This document shows positions 27,667 through 37,011 of a stretch of 64,000 nucleotides of DNA, one piece after another. Source of the DNA: Marisediminitalea oceani (lineage in GTDB: Bacteria > Pseudomonadota > Gammaproteobacteria > Enterobacterales > Alteromonadaceae); assembly GCF_003731635.1 (NCBI RefSeq), contig NZ_RCUA01000044.1:27061-91060 (forward strand), given 5' to 3'. Positions within the stretch are counted from its first letter, which is position 1. Each line of letters opens with the position of its first letter. The notes under the pieces are model-generated. The model had not been told where the DNA came from and ran no database searches. It saw nothing but the letters and a program-made list of their open reading frames with translations. A program made the position numbers and the translations under genes.

Positions 27667-28350
27667 TTAAACGGTGCTTACTGGCTGTTGCTGATACCAG
27701 CGATAAAGGTGCGCTCCAAGCAACACCGAACACACCAGTAAGCTCAGGCTGACGCTGATTTGCCACGAAGACAGCTGTTCCATACCCTGCCCCATAAGGG
27801 CGAAGGTCAACATCTGCGGCACGTAACCCAACGCCGATGCGCTCACAAAAGCCCGCCCCTTAATGGTACTGGCACCCGCCACAATGTTAGTGAGCGCATT
27901 ACTGCCAATGGGCAGTAACCTTATCGCCAGGGTCGCGGTATAGGGTTTTCCGGCCAGCAACGGATGGAGTTTTGTGATCACGCCGGGAAAGCGGCGTCTC
28001 ACCCAGGCCTGTAAAAAGTAACGGGAAATCATAAAAGTGGTTGCGCAGGCAATAGCGGCCATCGCGGTGGAAAGCAGCGTACCAGCTGTTACGCCCAGCA
28101 GACCACCGCCAATAAAAGCCACTATCTGACGGGGGAACCCCACCAGCATCAGCAACACGCCGCTCACTACCAACAGGGGCCAGCCAAGAACGCCCTGAGC
28201 GGTAAGCCACTGCTCTACGGCCTGCGAATCGGCAAATTCACCGAGGCTCGCCATTTTTACCAATCCGGCAATAATCAGACAGGCAATCAGCGGTTTTAAC
28301 AGCGCTCGTATACTCCCTTGCAAACGATTCATAGTACTGGCTTTAGGCAT
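27667..28350 (-). CDS. TVP38/TMEM64 (DedA-superfamily) membrane protein
   Basis: 227 residues from the ATG at 28350, which overlaps the stop of the upstream GT2 gene as TAATG. This translational coupling decides the start over the longer in-frame option at 28380. About six membrane segments, with the superfamily core FPRQIVAFIGGGLLGVTAGTLLS and R-x-LPIGSN-ALTNIVAGAS. DedA-superfamily proteins have been implicated in moving undecaprenyl phosphate and other lipids across the membrane. Set between a polyprenyl-phosphate GT2 and a GT83 transferase, a lipid-flipping role is an attractive inference. Confidence 0.88.
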   Translation of the reverse strand: MPKASTMNRLQGSIRALLKPLIACLIIAGLVKMASLGEFADSQAVEQWLTAQGVLGWPLLVVSGVLLMLVGFPRQIVAFIGGGLLGVTAGTLLSTAMAAIACATTFMISRYFLQAWVRRRFPGVITKLHPLLAGKPYTATLAIRLLPIGSNALTNIVAGASTIKGRAFVSASALGYVPQMLTFALMGQGMEQLSSWQISVSLSLLVCSVLLGAHLYRWYQQQPVSTV

Positions 28351-29075
28351 TAATCGGTAACTTCCTGAGGATGTGGGCATTTCGCCCGCCTAAGTAACCA
28401 TATAACACCGAATAAATCCACAATCCCCACGCCAAGCCTACTCAACATGGTGTAATTGGAGGTTCCGCAGTGGCGGTCGCGGTGATTGACTTCCACCACA
28501 AAAACGCGTCCTTCAAGGCGCTTTACCAGCGCCGGCAGGAAACGATGCATATGATCGAAGTAAGGCAAAGATAAAAACGTGCTGCGCGGAATTAACTTTA
28601 AGCCGCAGCCGGTATCGGGCGTTTCATCGTGTAACAGGCGCTGGCGTATCCGATTGGCAATACGCGATTGCAGTCGCTTCCAGGCAGTATCCTTACGATT
28701 TTTGCGATAACCGGCAACACAAAAATCTGTTCCTATCGGCTGGCGTTCGGCGACCTCAATAAAACGCGGGATATCCGCCGGATCGTTCTGACCATCAGCG
28801 TCCAGAGTAATAATCCACTCATAGCGGGCGTAACGCACCCCGGTCATGATTGCGGTAGACTGCCCCATGGATTTTTCATGCTGTACTGCACGCAGGCAAA
28901 CCGGCAATTCGTTGGCAAGTTCCCGTATTTCACTGAGCGTACCATCGGTGCTGCCGTCATCCACATAGATGATTTCAAACGCCACGCCCGTCGGCGTATG
29001 CTGAGCTAACTCAGTCACCAACGGCCGGATATTGCCCTGTTCATTTTTTGCCGGAATCACAAAAGAAACGTTCAC
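28350..29075 (-). CDS. GT2 polyprenyl-phosphate sugar transferase (ArnC/DPM1-like)
   Basis: 241-residue family 2 glycosyltransferase. N-terminal VSFVIPAKNEQGNI, nucleotide-binding YVDDGSTDGT, metal-binding DADGQNDP, and the acceptor-site region DTGCGLKLIPR are all as in dolichyl- or undecaprenyl-phosphate glycosyltransferases. A hydrophobic C-terminal segment (LGVGIVDLFGVIWLL) is probably membrane-associated. It is first gene of a tight GT2-TVP38-GT83 unit and would charge undecaprenyl phosphate with a sugar on the cytoplasmic face. Sugar identity unknown. Confidence 0.92.
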   Translation of the reverse strand: MNVSFVIPAKNEQGNIRPLVTELAQHTPTGVAFEIIYVDDGSTDGTLSEIRELANELPVCLRAVQHEKSMGQSTAIMTGVRYARYEWIITLDADGQNDPADIPRFIEVAERQPIGTDFCVAGYRKNRKDTAWKRLQSRIANRIRQRLLHDETPDTGCGLKLIPRSTFLSLPYFDHMHRFLPALVKRLEGRVFVVEVNHRDRHCGTSNYTMLSRLGVGIVDLFGVIWLLRRAKCPHPQEVTD

Positions 29076-29179
29076 AACTCACCACATGTTATTGTTTTCA
29101 CAATAAGCTACCTGAGTTTTCTTAAGACAAGCTTAAGCTTAGAAATAAGTAGTGGCGGTGACCAGGCCACAGCGGCTGA

Positions 29180-29482
29180 CTAAATAATGCCGCTATCAAT
29201 TACCGGTGTTACCCAGTAGCGAATACGATGCTGTAACGATAATGCCGCCAGGGCGGCCGTTAAACTATCCAGATCTTTATGCTGCAGGCGAATATCAATA
29301 CGGCACACCGAGCGATGCCCGGCTACCTGCTCACTCACCGTATAATTAGCGTGCTCCTTGCTGTAGCCTTCAATACCATGCATGGAGAACCCGCCAACAA
29401 ACGGCTGGCATAATAAACAATCCACCACGTTATCGACGGTCTCAGGATCCACAAAGCAGCTAAAAATGCATTGTTCAGTCAT
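29180..29482 (-). CDS. DUF3240 family protein of the metal-efflux operon
   Basis: 100-residue soluble protein with a ferredoxin-like/PII-like pattern, recognised as DUF3240, a family commonly found at the end of CusA/CzcA-type operons. Cysteines occur at CIFSCF, CLLCQPF and VCRID, and His residues (MHG, KEHAN, GHRS) could bind metal. It overlaps the end of the RND pump gene by 8 bp, so it is the last cistron of the efflux operon. A metal-sensing or regulatory role is inferred from context only. Confidence 0.85.
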   Translation of the reverse strand: MTEQCIFSCFVDPETVDNVVDCLLCQPFVGGFSMHGIEGYSKEHANYTVSEQVAGHRSVCRIDIRLQHKDLDSLTAALAALSLQHRIRYWVTPVIDSGII

Positions 29483-32400
29483 GATGTTTGCGCTCCAGAG
29501 TGAAATACAGAATCGGCAGAATGATGAGTGTCACCAGAGTAGAAGAAAGCAGTCCACCAATCACTACAATAGCCAGTGGCTTTTGAATTTCTGAGCCCGG
29601 ACCGGTAGCAAAGGCCAGCGGCATCAAACCGAAAATAGCCGTGGTTGCGGTCATAAGGATAGGCCGCAGGCGGTCCTTTGCACCCTGGATAATGTGCTCT
29701 TTAAAATCACCCGCCAGCTTTGCCAGCTGCTGAAAATGCGACAGCATCACCACGCCGTTGAGTACCGCTACGCCAAGCAGGGCAATAAAGCCAACCGATG
29801 CGGGTACCGACAAGTATTCACCGGTGAACCACAGCGCAAACACACCGCCTACCAGCGCAAACGGGATATTAGCCAGGATCAGCAGCGCCAGTTTCAGTTC
29901 TTTTAGCTGGGTAAACAGAATAATCAGGATAACGCCCAGCACTAACGGAATAATGGTCAGCAGGTTATTGGTTGCGCGGATCTGATTCTCAAACTCGCCG
30001 CCATAACTTACCGTGTAGCCAGTTGGTAGAGACACACTGTTATTCACCTCGGCCGCTACTTCTTCAACAAACGACGCCAGGTCGCGATTTTCCACATTGG
30101 CACTCACCATCACATACCGTAAGGCATCTTCCCGCTCAATCACTGCAGGACCTTCTACCCGTTCAAGCTCTGCCACCTGAGACAATGCCAGCAAGGTGCC
30201 ATCGGGTAGCTGTATGGGTAGGTTGGCCAGTTCAATATCGCTGCCGATTGCCGCAATACCCTCACGCTGATTTGAGAACATCAGCGGCGTAACGATGCGG
30301 CCGTTAATAATATCGGTAACCTGCACACCGTTCACCTGCATTTGTAAATAGTCAGACAGCTCGGTGAGCGACATATCAAACTTCAGTGCGATATCCATTT
30401 TAGGCTTAATGCGTAAATAGTCGCCGCCTTCCATCAGCGTTTTGTTTACATCTACTGCGCCCTGCACGTTTTCCGTTACGTTCGCGACCTCACTGGCCAC
30501 ATCGGTGAGGCGGGCAATGTCATCACCAAAGATTTTGATACTTACCATGCCGGTACTGCCGGTAAGCATTTCGGATACGCGCATTTGAATCGGCTGGGTG
30601 AAGCCGTAGTTAATGCCCGGGAAGCCTTTTAATACCTCACGAATAGCGTTGGCCAGTTCGGCCTTGGTGTCGAAGCGCCACTCATCGGTGGGGGCAAGCT
30701 GCATAAACACATCGGTTTCATTCAGGCTCATGGGATCAAGCCCCAGTTCGTCCGAGCCGGTGCGCGCCACAATTTGCTTAATCTCGGGGATTTCGGCAAG
30801 TAGCGCCTCTTCCACTTGCTTATCCAGCGCTAAAGAAGCTGTTAGCGACAGTGTCGGTGACTTTTCCAGTTGCACAATCAGGTCGCCCTCATCCAGGGTT
30901 GGCATAAAGGTTTTACCTAACTGTGTAAAGGCCAGCACGGTGAGCGCAAGGGTTATCGCCATCGCAATAAACAGGGTTTTGGGTACCGCAATAGCTTTTC
31001 GCAAAGCGCTTTCAAAGCCGTTTTGTAATGCCTGTAAATAACCCGGCAGTTGCTGCGGCGCTTTGCTAACAAAGAACGACGCCAGCACCGGAATAATGGT
31101 AAAAGCACTTACCAGCGCTACCGCCATAGCAAACATGATCGTCATGGCTACCGGACTGAATAATTTGCCCTCAAGACCGGTTAGGGTTAGCAAAGGCGTA
31201 AAGACCACCAGCACTATCAGCGTACCGGCGATGACCGGCGTGGCAACCGCTTTAGCAGAACGATAAATCACATGCAGCCTTGGCAAAGGCACCCCACGAG
31301 AGAGCTGCGAAACAATATTTTCCACCACCACTACCGAGGCATCTACCAGCATGCCAATGGCAATCACCAATCCGCCCAGGCTCATAAGGTTTGCGGTAAG
31401 ATTGGTCACGCTCATTAAATAAAAAGTAATAAGTACCGCTACCGGGATAACACAGGCCACCACAAACGACGCCCCAATCTGGCCAAGAAACACCGCAAGC
31501 AGAATTACAACAATCACAATTGCCTGGCCAAGCGCACTGGTGATAGTTCCCACCGCAGTATCAATCAGGTTTTTGCGGTTATAAAATACGTTTACCTCGG
31601 TCCCTGCAGGTAAGCCGGGCTTAATTTGCGCGAGCTTTGCTTGTACAGCGTCCACCACTTCGGCGGTATTACTGTTTTTGAGCGCGACAATCAGCGCTTC
31701 AGTTGTTTCCTCACCGTCTTTAGTCACACCGCCATAGCGGGCCAGGCTGCCTACTGACAACCGGCCAATGTCGTCGAGCCTTATGGCGCTGCCTTCTTTA
31801 ATCGCCACTACCCGTTCTGCCACGTCTTCCAACTGGGTGAAACGCCCTTCGCTACGCACAATTAACGTGTCATTGCCTACCTCTATGCGGCCGATGCTGC
31901 CGTTGATATTAGACCGGGTAAGGGCATCGGCTACGTCGGGCAGGGTGAGCCCAAAAGCACTCATGCGCTGCACATCCGGAGTGAACTGCACGGTTTTGGT
32001 ATAGCCGCCCAGTACATTCACCTCAGCAACACCGGCAACGGTACGCAGCGCCGGGCGGATTTGCCAGTCCAGTAAATGCTTACGCTCCATCAGTGACAGG
32101 TTAGGATTTTCCAGGGTCAGCATAAACATTTCGCTGAGCGGCGTACTCATTGGCGCAATACCACCATCTACCGTGGGTGGTAATTCGCTCCACAGATTAT
32201 TCAGGCGTTCCGCCACCTGCTGGCGGGCCCAGTAAATGTCGGTACCTTCCACAAAATCCAGGGTAATTGAGGTAATGGCGTATTTGGTGGTTGAGCGCAG
32301 TACCGCTTTATCGGGGATCCCCAGCAGTTCGGTTTCCAGTGGCTGGGTAATTTGCGCCTCAATTTCCTCGGCGGTCATACCTGGCGCTTTAATAATCACG

Positions 32401-32543
32401 TTAACCTGTGTAGGGGAAATATCCGGAAACGCATCCACCGGTAGTTTCAGCCACGCGCTGACCCCTGCTGTCAGGGCTACAGCGAACATCGCCAGCACGA
32501 AAATGCGCTGACTTAAAGAAAATTGAATCCAGCGGGCAATCAT
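29475..32543 (-). CDS. HME-RND heavy-metal efflux pump, inner-membrane subunit (CusA/CzcA family)
   Basis: 1022-residue proton-driven pump, usual RND size, with 12 helices and two large periplasmic loops (N-terminal PVDAFPDISPTQV signature). The fourth helix reads AIGMLVDASVVVVEN, lacking the DFG of divalent-cation CzcA pumps and closer to the CusA-type pattern (Cu+/Ag+). Start and the preceding gene's stop are directly adjacent (32543/32544). With the adaptor and TolC-like genes upstream it forms a tripartite channel moving metal from periplasm or membrane to the outside. Specificity is inferred from this signature alone, and no CusF chaperone gene is nearby. Confidence 0.93.
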   Translation of the reverse strand: MIARWIQFSLSQRIFVLAMFAVALTAGVSAWLKLPVDAFPDISPTQVNVIIKAPGMTAEEIEAQITQPLETELLGIPDKAVLRSTTKYAITSITLDFVEGTDIYWARQQVAERLNNLWSELPPTVDGGIAPMSTPLSEMFMLTLENPNLSLMERKHLLDWQIRPALRTVAGVAEVNVLGGYTKTVQFTPDVQRMSAFGLTLPDVADALTRSNINGSIGRIEVGNDTLIVRSEGRFTQLEDVAERVVAIKEGSAIRLDDIGRLSVGSLARYGGVTKDGEETTEALIVALKNSNTAEVVDAVQAKLAQIKPGLPAGTEVNVFYNRKNLIDTAVGTITSALGQAIVIVVILLAVFLGQIGASFVVACVIPVAVLITFYLMSVTNLTANLMSLGGLVIAIGMLVDASVVVVENIVSQLSRGVPLPRLHVIYRSAKAVATPVIAGTLIVLVVFTPLLTLTGLEGKLFSPVAMTIMFAMAVALVSAFTIIPVLASFFVSKAPQQLPGYLQALQNGFESALRKAIAVPKTLFIAMAITLALTVLAFTQLGKTFMPTLDEGDLIVQLEKSPTLSLTASLALDKQVEEALLAEIPEIKQIVARTGSDELGLDPMSLNETDVFMQLAPTDEWRFDTKAELANAIREVLKGFPGINYGFTQPIQMRVSEMLTGSTGMVSIKIFGDDIARLTDVASEVANVTENVQGAVDVNKTLMEGGDYLRIKPKMDIALKFDMSLTELSDYLQMQVNGVQVTDIINGRIVTPLMFSNQREGIAAIGSDIELANLPIQLPDGTLLALSQVAELERVEGPAVIEREDALRYVMVSANVENRDLASFVEEVAAEVNNSVSLPTGYTVSYGGEFENQIRATNNLLTIIPLVLGVILIILFTQLKELKLALLILANIPFALVGGVFALWFTGEYLSVPASVGFIALLGVAVLNGVVMLSHFQQLAKLAGDFKEHIIQGAKDRLRPILMTATTAIFGLMPLAFATGPGSEIQKPLAIVVIGGLLSSTLVTLIILPILYFTLERKHHD

Positions 32544-33569
32544 CTATTCGCCTCCCAGACCCAGTAAAATACCTTGTACCGCACTCACCGACGAGGTGAG
32601 TACCTGCGCGTTCTTGAGCTGCTCACTATCGGCAATCAGCAGTTGGCCATCATGGCGTCCCAGCACGGTGACCACCACCGGCACTAACTCAGCGCCCTCT
32701 TTCGCCAATGCATAATACTCACCTTCAAAGAAATAAACGCTTGAGGCAGGCACAGCAAGGCCCGCCTGTTCAATCACCGGCGTTACCATAACTGCATCAG
32801 CAAAACCCAGCCCACAGTCGGCATTGCCGGTAACCGGAGCGCTCCACAACCGGCTGACCAGGCCACTGCTTAAGCGTTCGCGATAAGCTACGTCCAGATG
32901 ACAAGTGCCCACTGTTAATGCCGAGACCTTGTCGGCAAGCTCGGATGGCAGTTGCACTCTTAAGCGCAGGGCGCTTTGTTCAATCACCTCGCCATACACA
33001 AACGCTTCGTTATCGAGTTGTTCACCAGCCGGAATAAACACGCCCGCAACAGGCGCGGTCAGTAACGCGGAATCTTCATCAGCTGACCGCTGTAACAACT
33101 CTTCGGCATGTTCAAGATGGCCCAGTTCAAGCTTGCTGGCAAAGTAGTGATCGGTAATCGCCTGCCAGGTTTGCTGGTTAATGGACTTGCTGTTAAATAA
33201 AGGCAGATTTTGCTGATAACGCTGCTCTGCCTGACGGTAAATCTCTTTTTGGGCTTTTAGCATTTCGTAGAAATGATGAACCTCACTGCCGGTTAGTTTA
33301 GCCAGCGGGGTATTGGCCGTCACAGAGGCTTGTGGCGCTACCAGGTATTGCTGCTGTAATACCCGAAATGGCAATACCAGTTGATAACCATTGCCCGGCA
33401 GATAGCTTACTTCACCGCTTACTGCCGGTGTTGGCACAGCAGGCACAATCTGCGGCGCTGCAAAATTCAGTGACAGGCGCCCCAGAGATTCAAGGGAGAT
33501 CCGCTGGTTTTGCGCTGTTGCAGTAGAAGCTGTCAGCACTAACAAAAGAAAAGAGAAAAACGATTTCAT
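32544..33569 (-). CDS. RND periplasmic adaptor (membrane fusion protein)
   Basis: 341 residues with a signal peptide (SFLLLVLTASTATAQ), a coiled-coil hairpin (about 105-155: KAQKEIYRQAEQRYQQNLPLF), flanking half-lipoyl elements (LLTAPVAGVFIPAGEQLDN) and beta-barrel region. It is shorter than CusB/CzcB and has no Met- or His-rich N-terminal extension. It links the RND pump to the outer-membrane channel. Its ATG overlaps the end of the upstream TolC-like gene by 4 bp (ATGA), and its stop abuts the pump gene. Confidence 0.9.
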   Translation of the reverse strand: MKSFFSFLLLVLTASTATAQNQRISLESLGRLSLNFAAPQIVPAVPTPAVSGEVSYLPGNGYQLVLPFRVLQQQYLVAPQASVTANTPLAKLTGSEVHHFYEMLKAQKEIYRQAEQRYQQNLPLFNSKSINQQTWQAITDHYFASKLELGHLEHAEELLQRSADEDSALLTAPVAGVFIPAGEQLDNEAFVYGEVIEQSALRLRVQLPSELADKVSALTVGTCHLDVAYRERLSSGLVSRLWSAPVTGNADCGLGFADAVMVTPVIEQAGLAVPASSVYFFEGEYYALAKEGAELVPVVVTVLGRHDGQLLIADSEQLKNAQVLTSSVSAVQGILLGLGGE

Positions 33570-34774
33570 AGCACTTGCCCTGCCAGTTGATTAATTTGAG
33601 CAACCCGTTGTTGCTGAGAAAGATTGAGCTGGTCCAGTTGATAGGTGCGGTCACGCTGTTCCAGCAACGATTGCAGCCAGTTGCTTTGCTCCAGCTCGCT
33701 GATCTGCTTTAGCTGCGCCAGTTGTTCAACAATTTGCTCGCCTATGGCAACCTGCTGCTCGCCAATAGCAATTTGCTCTTCCAGCGATGTCAGACCGGCC
33801 ATATTGGTACTGACCTGCTGTTGCAAGGTAATTCGCAGGTTCATCAGTGATTGTGAAAGTGCCAAATCGGTTTGCTGCCAGGCCTGCAGATCCTGCGGGT
33901 TGGCAGGCATCTCAAGGGCCAGCGGGATGCCTACCGCAATACCTACCTGATTCTCGTCGCCCATCACGCTTTGTAAGCGGCGCGCCACCAGCGCAACATC
34001 CCAGTTGCTCTGACTTTGCCGGCCATACTGATAGGCCGCTGCGGCGTATTGCTTTTGTAAGCTCAGGAGTTTCAGTTCGGGGTGGCTGTTAAGCGCAGCG
34101 TCGAGACTATCGGGTACCGTTTCTGTCATATTAGCGGGTAAGGTGTGGGCGCCCGTGAGCTCAGTGTAAGCTCGCATTGCTCCGTCCAATTCCGCTTTGG
34201 CATTAACCAGTGCCTGCTGCACATCGAGTTGCTGCTGTTGCCACTGCAAATAGGCTAAGCGAGATAGCTCACCTGCGTTAAACCGCTCGGTTAACTGAGT
34301 GCCCAGCCGGGACAGCCACACCTGCTTATCACTCAGGGCGTTAACCTGCTGACGCGCCATGGCAGCATCCCAGGCACGCTGCCTTACCAGTCCGGAAATC
34401 AGCAGAGCCTGCTGACGCTGCCGGGCAACCATAATGGCCTGATTGGTCTGCTCCATCTGATCAAATAAATCCAGATTATCCGGCCGCTGTATTTGTACAC
34501 CGAGCCGCACTTCAAGCTCATCTGTACCGGTTGCCAGGTTAGACTGTAGCGCGGAGACTTCCAACGTCGGCGCGCCGATGAGCCAGCGACTCAGCGACGA
34601 GCTTTGATGGGCCATCCAGTCAGAGGAATAACTCTGCTCGACGCGCTGTTGAGCCTGCACGCGTAGCGCCGCTAAACCGGCGATTTCTGAAGCCTGAAGA
34701 TAAGCAGAGAAAGAGCCACTCAGTATCAGAATGATACCGGTGGTTAAGAACACGAAAACACGTTGAAAATACAT
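33566..34774 (-). CDS. TolC/CzcC-family outer-membrane efflux protein
   Basis: 402 residues with a signal peptide. The body is almost entirely long helices rich in Gln, Leu and Ala (QRVEQSYSSDW, QLDVQQALVNAKAELDGAMRAYTEL), giving the two-repeat helical barrel of outer-membrane factors. It is first gene of the efflux operon and overlaps the adaptor gene by 4 bp. The protein is at the lower end of the family length. No obvious metal-responsive operator was recognised in the short upstream gap. Confidence 0.88.
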   Translation of the reverse strand: MYFQRVFVFLTTGIILILSGSFSAYLQASEIAGLAALRVQAQQRVEQSYSSDWMAHQSSSLSRWLIGAPTLEVSALQSNLATGTDELEVRLGVQIQRPDNLDLFDQMEQTNQAIMVARQRQQALLISGLVRQRAWDAAMARQQVNALSDKQVWLSRLGTQLTERFNAGELSRLAYLQWQQQQLDVQQALVNAKAELDGAMRAYTELTGAHTLPANMTETVPDSLDAALNSHPELKLLSLQKQYAAAAYQYGRQSQSNWDVALVARRLQSVMGDENQVGIAVGIPLALEMPANPQDLQAWQQTDLALSQSLMNLRITLQQQVSTNMAGLTSLEEQIAIGEQQVAIGEQIVEQLAQLKQISELEQSNWLQSLLEQRDRTYQLDQLNLSQQQRVAQINQLAGQVL

Positions 34775-34878
34775 AGCAATTATCCCTGTAAGAGGGAATC
34801 AAGATGCCAGAATATGCCCCTCCCGCCTATCGGACATCTGGCCCATAAGATCCTATAACACTGATTTTATTGACTTAT

Positions 34879-35320
34879 TCAGTGCAGGTTTTGCGACTGG
34901 CTAATACGGTTCTGATAGGTCAGAAGCACGCCATCGAGGTCGACACCGGCCTGGTCGCCGGCCTGCTTTATTTCATGCTGACTAAGCCCCTGCTCCCAAC
35001 GTGCAAGGGCCCACAAATGCAATACCCGGGTACCGGTTCGGCAGATGGCATGGACCCGGCCTTTCGCGCCCAGCAGAATTCGCCCAAACTCGGCAACATC
35101 CTGCTTACTGTAGTTACCACTTACTACCGGCAAAAACTCATATTTCAGGCCTGCTGTCCGGGCCCATACGCGTAATATGGCATCCGGCACCTGATTAGGC
35201 TCTTCAAAATCCGGACGGCCATATCAGCGTGGTAACGCCTGCCTGAGCGAGGGTATGAAGGTCGTCCCTGGTTACCGGTCCCGAAACGCTAAAATGATGA
35301 TTTATAGTGCGAATATTCAT
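34879..35320 (-). pseudogene. Frameshifted TIGR01244/DUF442-type sulfurtransferase or phosphatase
   Basis: The gene starts at the ATG at 35320 (MNIRTINHHFSVSGPVTRDD...), runs about 39 codons, and hits a stop after TLIWPSGF. In another frame the family sequence continues at once (RPDFEEPNQVPDAIL...) to a stop at 34879, including the active-site loop CRTGTR. The break is at about 35216-35225, where the usual N-R-P-D motif should be; a loss of two bases or gain of one explains it. Its start overlaps the stop of the TauE/SafE gene (ATGA), so it was the third gene of the persulfide operon. It is a genuine pseudogene, programmed shift or sequencing error. The 103-residue C-terminal piece has its own ATG at 35190. 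Confidence 0.8.
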
Positions 35321-36093
35321 ACCGATACCTCCACGAAGTAAAGCGTGTGTAGTGAAGAAAGAAAGATAAAGCTGCCCATCACAATTAACATCACGCCAAA
35401 GCCTTTTTTCAGCTGTTGCTGGGGTAACCGTCCGCCAAGCTTTGCACCGAACAGGGAGCCCGCTGCGCCGATAACTACCATTAGCGTAATGAGCTGAAAG
35501 TCGAAGGGCAGTTCACCAAGCTGGCTGAACAAATACAGGTATTTGCCAAAGCCCACTACCGACTGCATCACAATAATCGCCAGACTGGTGCCCACCGCCT
35601 GGCGCATAGATACGCCACCAAGGGCCAACAGTGCCGGTACAATTAAAAAGCCTCCGCCAACACCTACCAAACCAGCAATCATGCCCACCACCACGGCGGC
35701 CGGAACCAGCTTTGCCAGAGACACGTCATTACTGGCAGCAACGTTAACGGGCTTAAGCATAAAACGGCTGGCAAGCAGCATAATGATGGCGAACAACACT
35801 AACTGCGCCAGACCACTGAAGTACTGAGAAAGCTGCGCGCCCAGATAAGTACCAACCATACTCGGCAAGCCAAAACTGACCACCTTCTGCCACGCCACCA
35901 GACCAGCCCGTTGTTGACGCCATACCCCTGCCAGGGCAATACCGCCTACAATTAACAGGGATTCCGCAATCGCCACTTTAGGCGGGCGCTCAACCACATA
36001 GGTCAGTAGCGGTACTGTGAGGATCGAACCACCAGAGCCAAGCAGGCCAAGACTTACGCCAATCACAATGGCGCCGATAAGGGTAAGTAACAT
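35317..36093 (-). CDS. TauE/SafE (TSUP) family sulfite/organosulfur exporter-like protein
   Basis: 258-residue membrane protein with about eight helices and the duplicated Gly-rich signature of the family (GVSLGLLGSGGSILTVPLL and GMIAGLVGVGGGFLIVPALLALGG). Family members move sulfite, sulfoacetate or other sulfur anions. It lies two bases after a persulfide dioxygenase-like gene, so export of the sulfite that enzyme makes is the natural role (inference). The stop codon overlaps the start of the frameshifted sulfurtransferase. Confidence 0.9.
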   Translation of the reverse strand: MLLTLIGAIVIGVSLGLLGSGGSILTVPLLTYVVERPPKVAIAESLLIVGGIALAGVWRQQRAGLVAWQKVVSFGLPSMVGTYLGAQLSQYFSGLAQLVLFAIIMLLASRFMLKPVNVAASNDVSLAKLVPAAVVVGMIAGLVGVGGGFLIVPALLALGGVSMRQAVGTSLAIIVMQSVVGFGKYLYLFSQLGELPFDFQLITLMVVIGAAGSLFGAKLGGRLPQQQLKKGFGVMLIVMGSFIFLSSLHTLYFVEVSV

Positions 36094-36095
36094 GG

Positions 36096-36965
36096 CTACG
36101 ACTTAATCGTCAGGGGGATTTTCAGGTAACATTTACCATTGTCTTCTGCCGGCGGCAGCTGGCCAGCTCTGACATTCACCTGAATCGCAGGCAGCAGCAG
36201 TTTAGGCACCGCCAACGTGGCATCCCGGGCTTCCCGCATGGCCACAAAATCGGCCTGGCTGACGCCATCTTTTACATGAATATTGTTGCGGCGCTGCTCA
36301 ATCACCGAGGTTTCCCAAGCGAAGTGCTCCCGCTTAGGGCTCTTATAGTCATGCCCTACAAACATCCGGGTAGCCTCCGGCAAGGCCAGAATTTTACGGA
36401 TGGACTGATACAGGGTTTGTGCACTGCCGTTAGGAAAATCCGCCCGGGCCGTGCCGTAATCAGGCATAAACAGGGTATCGCCCACAAACACCGCATCTTC
36501 TATGTAGTAAGACACACAAGCCGGGGTGTGACCGGGCGTATGCAGCACTTCAATATCAAGATGCCCCAGCGTAATTACTTCCCCGTCGACAAACAGCTGG
36601 TCAAACTGACTACCGTCGGTGAGAAACGTGCTTTCCAGGTTATAAATGGCTTTAAACGTGGATTGTACCCGGCGAATATGATCGCCTACGCCAATCAGCC
36701 CGCCGAGCTTTTCCTTGATGTAAGGAGCGGCAGTCAGGTGGTCGGCATGGGCGTGGGTTTCCAGGATCCATTCGAGTGTTAAGCCATTTTTGTCAACGTA
36801 ACTGACAACTTTGTCAGCAAACTCATGGGAAATCTGCCCGGCTGCGGCGTCATAGTCGAGTACCGGGTCGATAATTGCGCAGCTGTTAGTGGCACGGTCA
36901 GTTACCACGTAGGTCACGGTAAACGTGGGCTCATGGAAAAATGGCGTGATCTGGATTTTGCTCAT
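36096..36965 (-). CDS. MBL-fold persulfide dioxygenase-like protein (ETHE1/Blh type)
   Basis: 289 residues from the ATG at 36965 (MSKIQITPFF), the family's usual start; an in-frame extension to 37016 would overlap the promoter. The metal-binding motif THAHADH, LHTPGHTPACVSYY, GDTLFMPDYGTARADFP and FVGHDYKSP match ETHE1/SdoA/Blh-type non-haem iron enzymes, which oxidise glutathione persulfide to sulfite. It is first gene of a three-gene unit with TauE/SafE and the broken sulfurtransferase. A sigma-54-type promoter lies 47 bp upstream. Together with SQR and the FisR-like activator 10 kb away it forms a sulfide oxidation route. Confidence 0.9.
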   Translation of the reverse strand: MSKIQITPFFHEPTFTVTYVVTDRATNSCAIIDPVLDYDAAAGQISHEFADKVVSYVDKNGLTLEWILETHAHADHLTAAPYIKEKLGGLIGVGDHIRRVQSTFKAIYNLESTFLTDGSQFDQLFVDGEVITLGHLDIEVLHTPGHTPACVSYYIEDAVFVGDTLFMPDYGTARADFPNGSAQTLYQSIRKILALPEATRMFVGHDYKSPKREHFAWETSVIEQRRNNIHVKDGVSQADFVAMREARDATLAVPKLLLPAIQVNVRAGQLPPAEDNGKCYLKIPLTIKS

Positions 36966-37011
36966 TTGCCGGCTCTCTGTATCAAAATAAAATTGGTCTT
37001 TGATGTGATAC

